DNA from: Terriglobales bacterium
Lineage (GTDB): Bacteria; Acidobacteriota; Terriglobia; Terriglobales; Acidobacteriaceae
Length of the DNA stretch: 49,543 nt
Direction: 5' to 3'
NCBI GenBank assembly: GCA_030038475.1
Contig: JASHOU010000043.1
Span: 1 to 49,543 of the forward strand
The notes under the pieces were generated by a model, which saw nothing but the letters and a program-made list of their open reading frames with translations, searched no databases and had not been told where the DNA came from. Shown here one piece after another: positions 40,824 through 47,333 of the stretch. The translations under genes and the position numbers were made by a program. The stretch's first letter is position 1, and each line of letters starts with the position of its first letter.

Positions 40824-41570
40824 TTACTTCTTCAACGTCGCCCCCAGAAAATCTACTGTGCGCCGCCACGCATCGGCGGTGTCTTCAGCCCGATATCCTT
40901 GCTTGTTGTCAGGATTTTCAAACGCGTGCCCCGCATCCGGATAAATCTTCACATCGATCTTCTTGCCCAACTGCTCCATGGCTTGCTGAAACTTCTTCAC
41001 ATCGTCAGGAGTGATGCCGCGATCCTGCCCACCGAACAGTCCAAGGATCGGAGCATTGATCCTTTTCAGCTCCGCCGGATCGGTCGCCAGGTGGCCGTAA
41101 TTGATCACCGTGGCCGCCAGATGCGGCTCTCCGAGCGCCACATCGAGCGCGTAGCCCCCACCCATGCACCAGCCGATCGAGCCGATCCGACTTTTCTTCA
41201 CGTCCGGCTGCGTTGCCAAAAAATCGTACGCTGCCTTCAAATCACGCGTCGCCCGGTCTTCCGGTACGCCGCGCATCAGTTCGTGCGCCATATCCGGAGT
41301 ATCCGCAACCTTGCCGCGATACAGGTCGATGGCCAGCGCTTCATATCCCTGACCGGCAAGCTTCGAGCCCTGTTCTTTTACCCAATCGTTCAATCCCCAC
41401 CACTCATGAATCACGATCAGCGCCGGAAACGGCCCTTTGCCCGCCGGTGTGTAGAGAATCCCATGAACCGTCTCGTCGCCCGATTTGTACGACACATCCT
41501 TGCCATCGGCCGCAAAAACGCAAGCAGACAACGCAATACAAAAAATCAGCGCCAGAAGAACAGTTTTCAT
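40824..41570 (-). CDS. Exported dienelactone-hydrolase-family protein
   Basis: An alpha/beta hydrolase of 248 residues with a signal peptide (LLALIFCIALSACVFAA), so it acts in the periplasm, unlike classical cytoplasmic dienelactone hydrolases. The catalytic triad is Cys135 in SIGWCMGGGYALDVAL, Asp183 in LFGGQDRGITPDD and His215 in YPDAGHAFENP. The first strand-turn (IHEWWGLNDWVKEQ) matches the family. Its substrate is unknown; the neighbours do not suggest an aromatic degradation pathway. Confidence 0.88.
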   Translation of the reverse strand: MKTVLLALIFCIALSACVFAADGKDVSYKSGDETVHGILYTPAGKGPFPALIVIHEWWGLNDWVKEQGSKLAGQGYEALAIDLYRGKVADTPDMAHELMRGVPEDRATRDLKAAYDFLATQPDVKKSRIGSIGWCMGGGYALDVALGEPHLAATVINYGHLATDPAELKRINAPILGLFGGQDRGITPDDVKKFQQAMEQLGKKIDVKIYPDAGHAFENPDNKQGYRAEDTADAWRRTVDFLGATLKK

Positions 41571-41677
41571 GCAGCCACCTTGTCAAACTCAAATGTCGGA
41601 CTGAAATGTGAGGAAGAAATTGTAGAACGGAACCGTAGCAAGTGTCAGCTCAAAGGAAAACCACCACGCGCGGACAT

Positions 41678-41698
41678 ACCTGAGACCTAAGACCTGCT
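41678..41698. repeat. Three 7-bp units 2 bases after a stop codon
   Basis: ACCTGAG, ACCTAAG, ACCTGCT. They end next to the TGA (41701-41703, minus) of the Pro/Ser-rich protein gene. Confidence 0.75.
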
Positions 41699-41700
41699 CT

Positions 41701-43263
41701 TCACGGTGTTCCCTCGAACAGCGGCCACAGGCCATCCGCCGTCACGCGATAGATAGCATAAGCGCTGCCGCCGTCGAACGTTCGCCGGAAGAGCAACTCG
41801 CCGCGCCCATCGCCATCCGCATCCACAGCATCAATCAGTTCCATGCGTGGAGTCAGGTCGAGATGCTTCGTGTCCGTCTGCGAAAAATACAGCTTCTGCA
41901 GCTCGCCTTCGAGGTTGGTGCGGGCAATCAGCGTGATCTCCTTCGGCACCGCCGCGCTTCCATTCGCTGTCCCATCCGAGTTAGTGGCCGGTTCCATCTT
42001 CGCCGAGAACACCAGCACAGGCTCGTTCGAACTGGAGAGATCGAAGATCCGCAAGCTCAGATCGTCAAACATTGGCTCCGGCGTTTTGCTGGCGGCTTTC
42101 GCAGAGACCCTTTTGCTCGTCGGCGTGGCTGGCTTTGGTGCAGCGGCCGCCTGTGGCTGAAGTTGCGCCGTAGCCAGCGCCAGCATTCGGTTGCGATACA
42201 TGGCTTCTTCCGCCGGCTTCAAATCGTAGGTATAGGGACGCGCATCGGGCCCGCTCGCATCCGAGATTGCCGGGATCAAAACCACGGCCGGCGAATCGCT
42301 GGCGCTGGCTGTAGCTCCCGGCTTCGCCGCGGCCGAATTCACCAGCGACGACGATGCACCTGCCAGCGCATCTGTCGCGCCGAACGTGGCGAACGGTTCT
42401 TCGTGCTGCGTCGTGGGCGGCTTGCCTCGGCGCAGCCGCGGCCGATTCGGATCGGCGATCGGCTCGTCATCGGAAGCGCTGGATGCCTTCGCCGTTTCAG
42501 TAGAAGCAGGAGCAGCAGGAGCCTTGGCCGTTTGCGGAGCCGGTGTACCAGAAGTTGGAGTGCTGGAACCGGGGTTACCGGAACCTGGGGTACCTGAACT
42601 TGGTGTGCTGGCGTTCGGCGATGCTGTTCCAGTACTCGGCGGAGTCGACGAAGTTGGCGCCGGAGCCGTCGCCGGTTTCGACTCGTCCTTCTTATCTTTA
42701 CCCGCGCCGCTATCGGAGTCGGTTTTCGGAACGCGCCGGTGCAGCACCGGCTTGTCGCCTTCGTCGTCCGCGATTACCGGCTCGGAGTACTTCTTGTGCG
42801 TCTCCGGAGGCTTCGTTCCCGCCGGAAACCACGTGCCTTCCGCGATCCACGTGTGATTGAGTTGTCCCGGCTGGCTAATGGTGAAGAGGCCTTGCGAAAT
42901 GCCGGTGCGAAAGCCTTCGTAGACAATCCCGAAGTCGAGCGCCATCGGAACCGGATTAGCTTTGTATGCGCTCGCATCGTAAAATTTTCCATCCAACATA
43001 ATGGCAATCGGAAGGATGCGGCCCTTGTCGCCTTTCGGCGAAAGTTGGATCAATCCCAACGCGCGCGGGCCCTTATCGGGGGCTGGCTTGCGTCCGTACT
43101 GGGGGTAGGGACTCTGTGCCCAAAGCAGCGAACAGCCGCCAATCGTCGAAGCCGCCAGCATGACGATGACGACGAAGATGACGATGACGGCGAGCGCTCC
43201 CTTGCGATATAACGAAGGTCGATGCCCCGAAAGATGAATCGAAGATCGAGGAGAAAATTTCAT
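41701..43263 (-). CDS. Membrane-anchored Pro/Ser/Thr-rich protein of unknown function
   Basis: A 520-residue protein, starting at the ATG at 43263 (GGAG a few bases before it); an earlier in-frame codon would run into bcp. One membrane helix (about residues 23-45) with a cysteine after it anchors an extracytoplasmic body. The first soluble domain (PRALGLIQLSPKGDKGRI through GQLNHTWIAEGTWFPAG) is followed by a long low-complexity linker whose GTPGSGNPGSSTPTSGTP part is a 15-bp DNA repeat, then a C-terminal domain with an acidic loop VDADGDGRGELLFRR that resembles the DxDxDGxGE calcium/FG-GAP motif. Function unknown. Its start codon overlaps that of bcp on the other strand. Confidence 0.72.
   Translation of the reverse strand: MKFSPRSSIHLSGHRPSLYRKGALAVIVIFVVIVMLAASTIGGCSLLWAQSPYPQYGRKPAPDKGPRALGLIQLSPKGDKGRILPIAIMLDGKFYDASAYKANPVPMALDFGIVYEGFRTGISQGLFTISQPGQLNHTWIAEGTWFPAGTKPPETHKKYSEPVIADDEGDKPVLHRRVPKTDSDSGAGKDKKDESKPATAPAPTSSTPPSTGTASPNASTPSSGTPGSGNPGSSTPTSGTPAPQTAKAPAAPASTETAKASSASDDEPIADPNRPRLRRGKPPTTQHEEPFATFGATDALAGASSSLVNSAAAKPGATASASDSPAVVLIPAISDASGPDARPYTYDLKPAEEAMYRNRMLALATAQLQPQAAAAPKPATPTSKRVSAKAASKTPEPMFDDLSLRIFDLSSSNEPVLVFSAKMEPATNSDGTANGSAAVPKEITLIARTNLEGELQKLYFSQTDTKHLDLTPRMELIDAVDADGDGRGELLFRRTFDGGSAYAIYRVTADGLWPLFEGTP
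42542..42631. repeat. 15-bp degenerate tandem repeat coding a Pro/Ser/Gly linker
   Basis: Units on the plus strand: GGTGTACCAGAAGTT, GGAGTGCTGGAACCG, GGGTTACCGGAACCT, GGGGTACCTGAACTT, GGTGTGCTGGCGTTC and a weaker sixth. On the coding strand they give the (S/T)xGxP pattern. They resemble the rpsA-start array. Confidence 0.85.
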
Positions 43264-43729
43264 GCAGCTCCAGATTAATGATAAATCCCCTGCCTTTAGT
43301 ACGACGGACGAGAATGGCAACCAGGTTGCCCTAAAAGACTTCCGCGGCAAGACCGTGGTGCTTTATTTCTATCCCAAGGCCGATACCCCAGGATGCACCA
43401 AAGAAGCCTGCAGTTTTCGCGACAGCTATTCCGCAATCAAAAAGACCGGCGCAGTCCTGCTCGGCATTTCCAAAGACACCTCGGCCTCGCAGAAAAAATT
43501 CCAGGATAAATTCAGCCTGCCTTTCCCGCTCCTCGCCGATCCTGACAAGAAGATCGCCAATCTCTTCGGCGTGGTCAAAGAAAAGAACATGTATGGCAAG
43601 AAGGTCAAGGGCATCGCCCGCACGACCTTCATCATCGGTCCCGACGGCAAGATCCAGCACATCTTCAACAATGTGAAGCCCGAAGGTCACGCCGACGAAG
43701 TGCTGGCCTATCTGAAGAGCGCCGCGTGA
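43262..43729 (+). CDS. bcp: Peroxiredoxin Bcp (thioredoxin-dependent thiol peroxidase)
   Basis: A cytoplasmic thiol peroxidase that reduces H2O2 and organic hydroperoxides. Its 155 residues are family length. The peroxidatic Cys45 and the resolving Cys50 lie in YPKADTPGCTKEACSFRD, five residues apart as in the atypical 2-Cys BCP group. Other conserved parts are YSAIKKTGAVLLGISKD and PFPLLADPDKKIANLFGV. GAGGAG precedes the ATG at a normal distance. The start codon overlaps the start codon of the opposite gene (43261-43264 reads CATG). mpg overlaps its stop codon (GTGA), so the two are coupled. Confidence 0.97.
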   Translation: MQLQINDKSPAFSTTDENGNQVALKDFRGKTVVLYFYPKADTPGCTKEACSFRDSYSAIKKTGAVLLGISKDTSASQKKFQDKFSLPFPLLADPDKKIANLFGVVKEKNMYGKKVKGIARTTFIIGPDGKIQHIFNNVKPEGHADEVLAYLKSAA

Positions 43730-44400
43730 GCACTCTTCCCGCAGCGCGAACGACCATTGACCAACGACGAGCGACTCTACTCACACCAGACTTCTTCAAT
43801 CGCGATCCGCGCCGCGTGGCGCGTGCCCTGCTCGGAAAATTGCTTATCCGCAAAACACCCGGCGGAACCCTCGCTGGCCGAATTGTCGAAACTGAAGCCT
43901 ACCTCGGCACAGGCGATGCGGCCGCGCATTCCGCAGCCGGCCGCACCGCGCGGAATTCCGTTCTCTTCGGCCCTCCCGGCTACGCCTACGTTTATTTCAT
44001 CTATGGCAATCACTACTGTCTGAATGTTTCCTGCCTGCCCGATGGAGTTGCCGGCGGCGTGCTCTTCCGCGCTTTCGAGCCAATTGCCGGCATTGAGCAG
44101 ATGGCGAAAGCCCGGGGCATCGCGATCTCGCCCAAAATCGATCTCAACAATATTTCCTTTCTCAAAAATCTTTCTTCCGGCCCAGGACGCATGTCCGAGG
44201 CTCTTGGAATCACGCGCACACGCGACAACGGCAAAAGCTTCGTCGGCAAAAAGTCCGATCTTCAGCTCGCCGACGATGGCTACCACGTGCGTCGCGTCAT
44301 GGTTACACCGCGCATCGGCATCGTAAAATCCGCCGACGAACCACTGCGTTACTATATCGCCGGAAATCCCTTTGTCTCCAGACGAGGGCCGACGGTTTAG
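43726..44400 (+). CDS. mpg: DNA-3-methyladenine glycosylase (AAG/MPG family)
   Basis: A base-excision repair enzyme that removes alkylated purines from DNA. At 224 residues it is of the single-domain human AAG type: ARALLGKLLIRKTPGGTLAG, the catalytic glutamate in GRIVETEAYLGTGDAAAHSA, GRTARNSVLFGPPGYAYVYF, IYGNHYCLNVSC and FKNLSSGPGRM-like SSGPGRMSEALGI. The start is a GTG overlapping the bcp stop. The first 16 codons are a heptamer repeat (43748-43775), so the extra N-terminus (TTIDQRRAT) is not conserved family sequence. Together with ogt elsewhere in the window it indicates alkylation-damage defence. Confidence 0.94.
   Translation: MSTLPAARTTIDQRRATLLTPDFFNRDPRRVARALLGKLLIRKTPGGTLAGRIVETEAYLGTGDAAAHSAAGRTARNSVLFGPPGYAYVYFIYGNHYCLNVSCLPDGVAGGVLFRAFEPIAGIEQMAKARGIAISPKIDLNNISFLKNLSSGPGRMSEALGITRTRDNGKSFVGKKSDLQLADDGYHVRRVMVTPRIGIVKSADEPLRYYIAGNPFVSRRGPTV
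43748..43775. repeat. Four 7-bp units in the 5' end of mpg
   Basis: GAACGAC, CATTGAC, CAACGAC and GAGCGAC in exact register; the consensus CAACGAC recurs at 49385. The array is translated, giving the non-conserved N-terminus of the glycosylase. Confidence 0.8.
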
Positions 44401-44468
44401 GACAGTCTTCATCTTGATCTTGGAGCTTCTCGGTGATGATGATCGCAGAATGCCCGCAAATCGGCCTT

Positions 44469-44506
44469 GGTAGTGGGCTACTTTGAAATCAAAGTAGCCC
44501 ACTACC
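44469..44506. repeat. 38-bp perfect palindrome downstream of mpg
   Basis: GGTAGTGGGCTACTTTGA, two bases (AA), then its exact reverse complement, giving an 18-bp stem. It lies 68 bases after the mpg stop and 120 bases before the next gene; no T-run follows on either side. It could act as a bidirectional terminator, an mRNA-end barrier or a repetitive palindromic element. Flanking CGGCCTT occurs on both sides as a short direct repeat (44462-44468 and 44508-44514). Confidence 0.9.
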
Positions 44507-44626
44507 TCGGCCTTCTAAGCATTGACACGAACAGCGGTTTGAGGGGATAATCGAAGCCTTTCGTGGGCCAAGAAAGAGATTCCCCGCAAGGTCCCCGCTA
44601 ACAATTCTCAATCAAAGGAGTAAACC

Positions 44627-45652
44627 ATGAAGCGGAATATGGGTGTACAGGGTGTGATCCGGATCGCAATCGCAGCCGGTCTTCTGAGTGCTGCCTGGCT
44701 TTCCTTGACCGTGGCCGCGCAAGCGGCAGATGATGCCGAAGCTCTTGCTCAACAGGCCTGGCGCGAGGCCATTGCACAAACCGAAGTACCTGCGGCGGGA
44801 TGCTTTCATGCTTCCTACCCCAACATGGAGTGGATCCAAGTCGAGTGTGTCGAGGCGCCGCACATCCCAATGAGAGGGCTGAGGCAGAGCACTGGGCCGG
44901 TTGGTGAAGCCGTCGGTAATGGCGACGGGCCGATCAGTGAAACGGTCGGCGATGGCAACGACTACGTGGCCGAAGTCACCTCGGGCTTGATCAGTAAGAC
45001 CATCGGCTCTTTCCCGAAGGTCAAGGGTGTGACGAGCGAGACGGGCGAAGGCCTCGCAAACAGTTACACCCTGCAGCTCAATTCCAACTTTATGAACACA
45101 CAGACCTGCGATGGTGCCTCCAATCCGGCGCAATGCTTGGACTGGCTGCAGTACGTCTATGCCTCCACCCCTTATGAAGTGGGATTCATGCAGTATTGGC
45201 TGATCAATTGGAATAACAAATGCCCAACTGGATGGTACAGCTACGCCAACGATTGCTACACCAACAGCAACGGTGTGAACATACCCCAGGAGGACGTTTC
45301 CGAACTTAAGACCATCAAGCTATCGGGCTCAGCCGTGGCAGGCGGTCTGGATACGCTGATCATGACCGTCGGGAAGGAGGCCTATAGCACGACGGGCGAG
45401 GACAGCGTCGTTTACCTCGCCACTGCCTGGACCGAGTCGGAGTACAACATCTTCGGCCCCGGTGGCGGGTCGGAAGCAATTTTTAACACCGGCTCCTCGA
45501 TCACGGTGAAGGTCGCGGTGACCAACGGGACCAAGAACGCACCGGCGTGCGTCAATAACGGCACCACGGGGGAAACCAACAACTTGAACCTGGGCAGCTG
45601 CGCCGGCAAGGGCGGCGCGACTCCCAATATCAAATTCACCGAGTCGAACTGA
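44627..45652 (+). CDS. Secreted protein of unknown function
   Basis: A 341-residue exported protein with a strong ribosome binding site (AAAGGAG seven bases upstream) and a signal peptide (GVIRIAIAAGLLSAAWLSLT with cleavage near AQAAD). I do not recognise the family. Features visible: an 11-residue duplication, GPVGEAVGNGD / GPISETVGDGN; a cysteine-containing block QTCDGASNPAQCLDWLQYVY; an aromatic core YEVGFMQYWLINWNNKCPTG followed by YSYANDCYTNS; and a beta-rich, Gly/Thr/Asn-rich C-terminal half with two more cysteines. Six or seven mature cysteines suggest disulfides. It is monocistronic, with a terminator downstream. Codon choice (more balanced third positions and the cysteine-rich extracellular look) differs somewhat from its neighbours. 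Confidence 0.75.
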   Translation: MKRNMGVQGVIRIAIAAGLLSAAWLSLTVAAQAADDAEALAQQAWREAIAQTEVPAAGCFHASYPNMEWIQVECVEAPHIPMRGLRQSTGPVGEAVGNGDGPISETVGDGNDYVAEVTSGLISKTIGSFPKVKGVTSETGEGLANSYTLQLNSNFMNTQTCDGASNPAQCLDWLQYVYASTPYEVGFMQYWLINWNNKCPTGWYSYANDCYTNSNGVNIPQEDVSELKTIKLSGSAVAGGLDTLIMTVGKEAYSTTGEDSVVYLATAWTESEYNIFGPGGGSEAIFNTGSSITVKVAVTNGTKNAPACVNNGTTGETNNLNLGSCAGKGGATPNIKFTESN

Positions 45653-45700
45653 GGCGGCTGCCGCCGGACGGGCGTTGACAAGGAGTTAAGACCAGGAGTG

Positions 45701-45729
45701 AAGGCCAAGGTAACCCTTCGGCCTTTTTT
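45701..45729 (+). terminator. Rho-independent terminator of the secreted-protein gene
   Basis: AAGGCCAAGG, a TAAC loop, then CCTT-C-GGCCTT (10-bp stem with one bulged C) and a run of six T. It starts 48 bases after the stop codon. Confidence 0.85.
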
Positions 45730-45782
45730 GTGTGCCCGGCACAGCGGACCGATGCCATCGTTTGCCAGAATTATTTAGGTTC

Positions 45783-45810
45783 ATTGTTGTTCTCAGATTG
45801 TTGTCCTCAG
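45783..45810. repeat. Duplicated 14-bp unit before panC
   Basis: ATTGTTGTTCTCAG and ATTGTTGTCCTCAG in tandem, equivalent to four 7-bp steps alternating ATTGTTG and T(T/C)CTCAG. It lies 28 bases beyond the panC stop codon; the CTCAG element matches the heptamers found after other genes. Confidence 0.7.
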
Positions 45811-45838
45811 TCGGCGAAACGCGGATTTCGGTTTGGGT

Positions 45839-46699
45839 CTAAGGATTAAGGACCTGAGGATTCAGAAGAAGATTGTCGATCAGTCGCGTCGATCCGACGT
45901 AAGCAGCAACCGCGACCAGCGTTTTTTGCGAGACTTGTTGCATCGGATCGAGCGTCTCAGGATCGACAATCTCGACATAATCCAATCGCACCTGCGGCTC
46001 GCTGGCAAAAACATCCCTCCCGGCAGCGATCAGCTTGGCCGCGTCTCTCTCTCCGGCTTGGAAATGTTTTCGAGTTTCCTGTAACGACCGCTGCAGCACG
46101 AGCGCGCGTTCCCGTTCCTCTCGATTCAGGTAGGCATTGCGCGAACTCATTGCCAGGCCGTCGGGCTCGCGCACAATCGGGCACGCCACAATTTCTACGG
46201 GAAAATTTAGATCACGTACCATGCGCCGGATCACCGCCAGCTGCGCGGCATCTTTTTGTCCGAAAAACGCCACATCGGGCTCGACGATGTGAAATAGCTT
46301 CGCCACAACCGTCGTTACTCCCCGGAAATGGCCCGGACGCGAACGGCCATCCAGCTTCTCGCTCAGGCCATCGACCGCCACCCAGGTAACCGCTCCAGCG
46401 GGATAGATCTCTTCAACCGGCGGCGCGAAGAGAATCTCAACACGTTCTTTTTCCAGCAACTCGCAGTCGCGTTCGAATGGCCGCGGATATTTCGATAAAT
46501 CTTCCGCCGGTCCGAATTGCGTCGGATTCACAAAAATAGAAACGGCGACCGCATCGCACTGCGCTTTGGCCTCGCGGATGAGCGACAAGTGCCCTTCATG
46601 CAGAGCCCCCATCGTCGGGACGAGCCCTAAACGCCGTCCCCTGTCGCGTGCAGCCCGGCACGCAGCGCGGGTTTCTGTAATTGTGCTGAATATTTTCAT
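45839..46699 (-). CDS. panC: Pantothenate synthetase
   Basis: This cytoplasmic enzyme condenses pantoate and beta-alanine with ATP, the last step of vitamin B5 synthesis. At 286 residues it is complete, with the nucleotidyltransferase motif VPTMGALHEGHLSLIREAKA near the N-terminus, VSIFVNPTQFGPAEDLSKYP, GQKDAAQLAVIRRMVRDLNF and the AMSSRNAYL (KMSKS-like) loop. The C-terminal nine residues (LLLNPQVLNP) are encoded by CTCAGG-type repeat-like sequence. panB lies upstream on the same strand with an unrelated lipoprotein gene between; panD is not in the window. Confidence 0.96.
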   Translation of the reverse strand: MKIFSTITETRAACRAARDRGRRLGLVPTMGALHEGHLSLIREAKAQCDAVAVSIFVNPTQFGPAEDLSKYPRPFERDCELLEKERVEILFAPPVEEIYPAGAVTWVAVDGLSEKLDGRSRPGHFRGVTTVVAKLFHIVEPDVAFFGQKDAAQLAVIRRMVRDLNFPVEIVACPIVREPDGLAMSSRNAYLNREERERALVLQRSLQETRKHFQAGERDAAKLIAAGRDVFASEPQVRLDYVEIVDPETLDPMQQVSQKTLVAVAAYVGSTRLIDNLLLNPQVLNP

Positions 46700-46777
46700 G
46701 CTTGATGCAGGCCGCGGCTTGTCGCATCTTTCGCAGTGGCTTTGGAACAGAACGAAAGCTCACGCATCCAGCGAAAT

Positions 46778-47278
46778 TCAGGGCGCTTCGCGGAACTGAA
46801 CATCCAACTCTTTGAGTGTTCCCAGAAGCAGCGCGCGATTCTTCCGCACCTCCGCTTTCGCCTGCGCAGTAGGATTGCTGGGAGCCGCCTCCGCCACCAG
46901 CACCACGCGACCATAAGGCCATGCGTCGAATGGCAGCGCGGCAAGTTCGGCCGGGATTTCTTCGACCTTGAGGATGTGGATTTCGTGATTCGAAAGATCG
47001 ACGATGCCAATGCCGTCATCGCGCACCACGAAGTATGGATTCTTCCACTCGCTCATGTTGCTTAACCGCGGATATTTTGCCGGGTTCGCCATGGGAATGG
47101 ATTCGAGGCCAGTAGGTTGCCGCGTTTCGGTGACCGTCGGCGTAGGCTTCGACTTCGAACAGCCGACCATCGCCCCGAGCAGCATGATGGTCACGATCAT
47201 GATTGTTCCGATCATGATGGTCACGATCTTTGGCCGTGTCGCCCAGCCTGATTTCGCCCAAGCTGCCTTCGCCCACAT
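46778..47278 (-). CDS. Small lipoprotein between panB and panC, with repeat-derived signal peptide
   Basis: A 166-residue lipoprotein of unknown function. The ATG at 47278 opens a pentapeptide-periodic n-region (WAKAA-WAKSG-WATRP) and a hydrophobic core (IVTIM-IGTIM-IVTIM-LLGAM), ending at a lipobox cysteine in GAMVGCSKSK; a GTG twelve codons earlier is an alternative. The mature part is soluble: PMANPAKYPRLSNMSEWKNP, YFVVRDDGIGIVDLSNHEIH and a C-terminal helix (KAEVRKNRALLLGTLKELDV). The whole signal peptide is encoded by a 15-bp tandem repeat in the DNA (47166-47285). It sits between panB and panC on the same strand, but nothing ties it to pantothenate synthesis. Confidence 0.68.
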   Translation of the reverse strand: MWAKAAWAKSGWATRPKIVTIMIGTIMIVTIMLLGAMVGCSKSKPTPTVTETRQPTGLESIPMANPAKYPRLSNMSEWKNPYFVVRDDGIGIVDLSNHEIHILKVEEIPAELAALPFDAWPYGRVVLVAEAAPSNPTAQAKAEVRKNRALLLGTLKELDVQFREAP

Positions 47279-47285
47279 TACTCGT
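47166..47285. repeat. Eight-unit 15-bp tandem repeat encoding a lipoprotein signal peptide
   Basis: Plus-strand units include AGCATGATGGTCACG, ATCATGATTGTTCCG, ATCATGATGGTCACG, ATCTTTGGCCGTGTC, GCCCAGCCTGATTTC, GCCCAAGCTGCCTTC and GCCCACATTACTCGT. Two sub-families are visible: ATCATGAT-type (three units, hydrophobic core) and GCCCA-type (three units, n-region). It is the longest of the 15-bp arrays. Confidence 0.9.
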
Positions 47286-47333
47286 CGGGTTTGCAGTCGC
47301 CAAGCCTGCCGCACCAGGAATTCTCCGCCGCCA

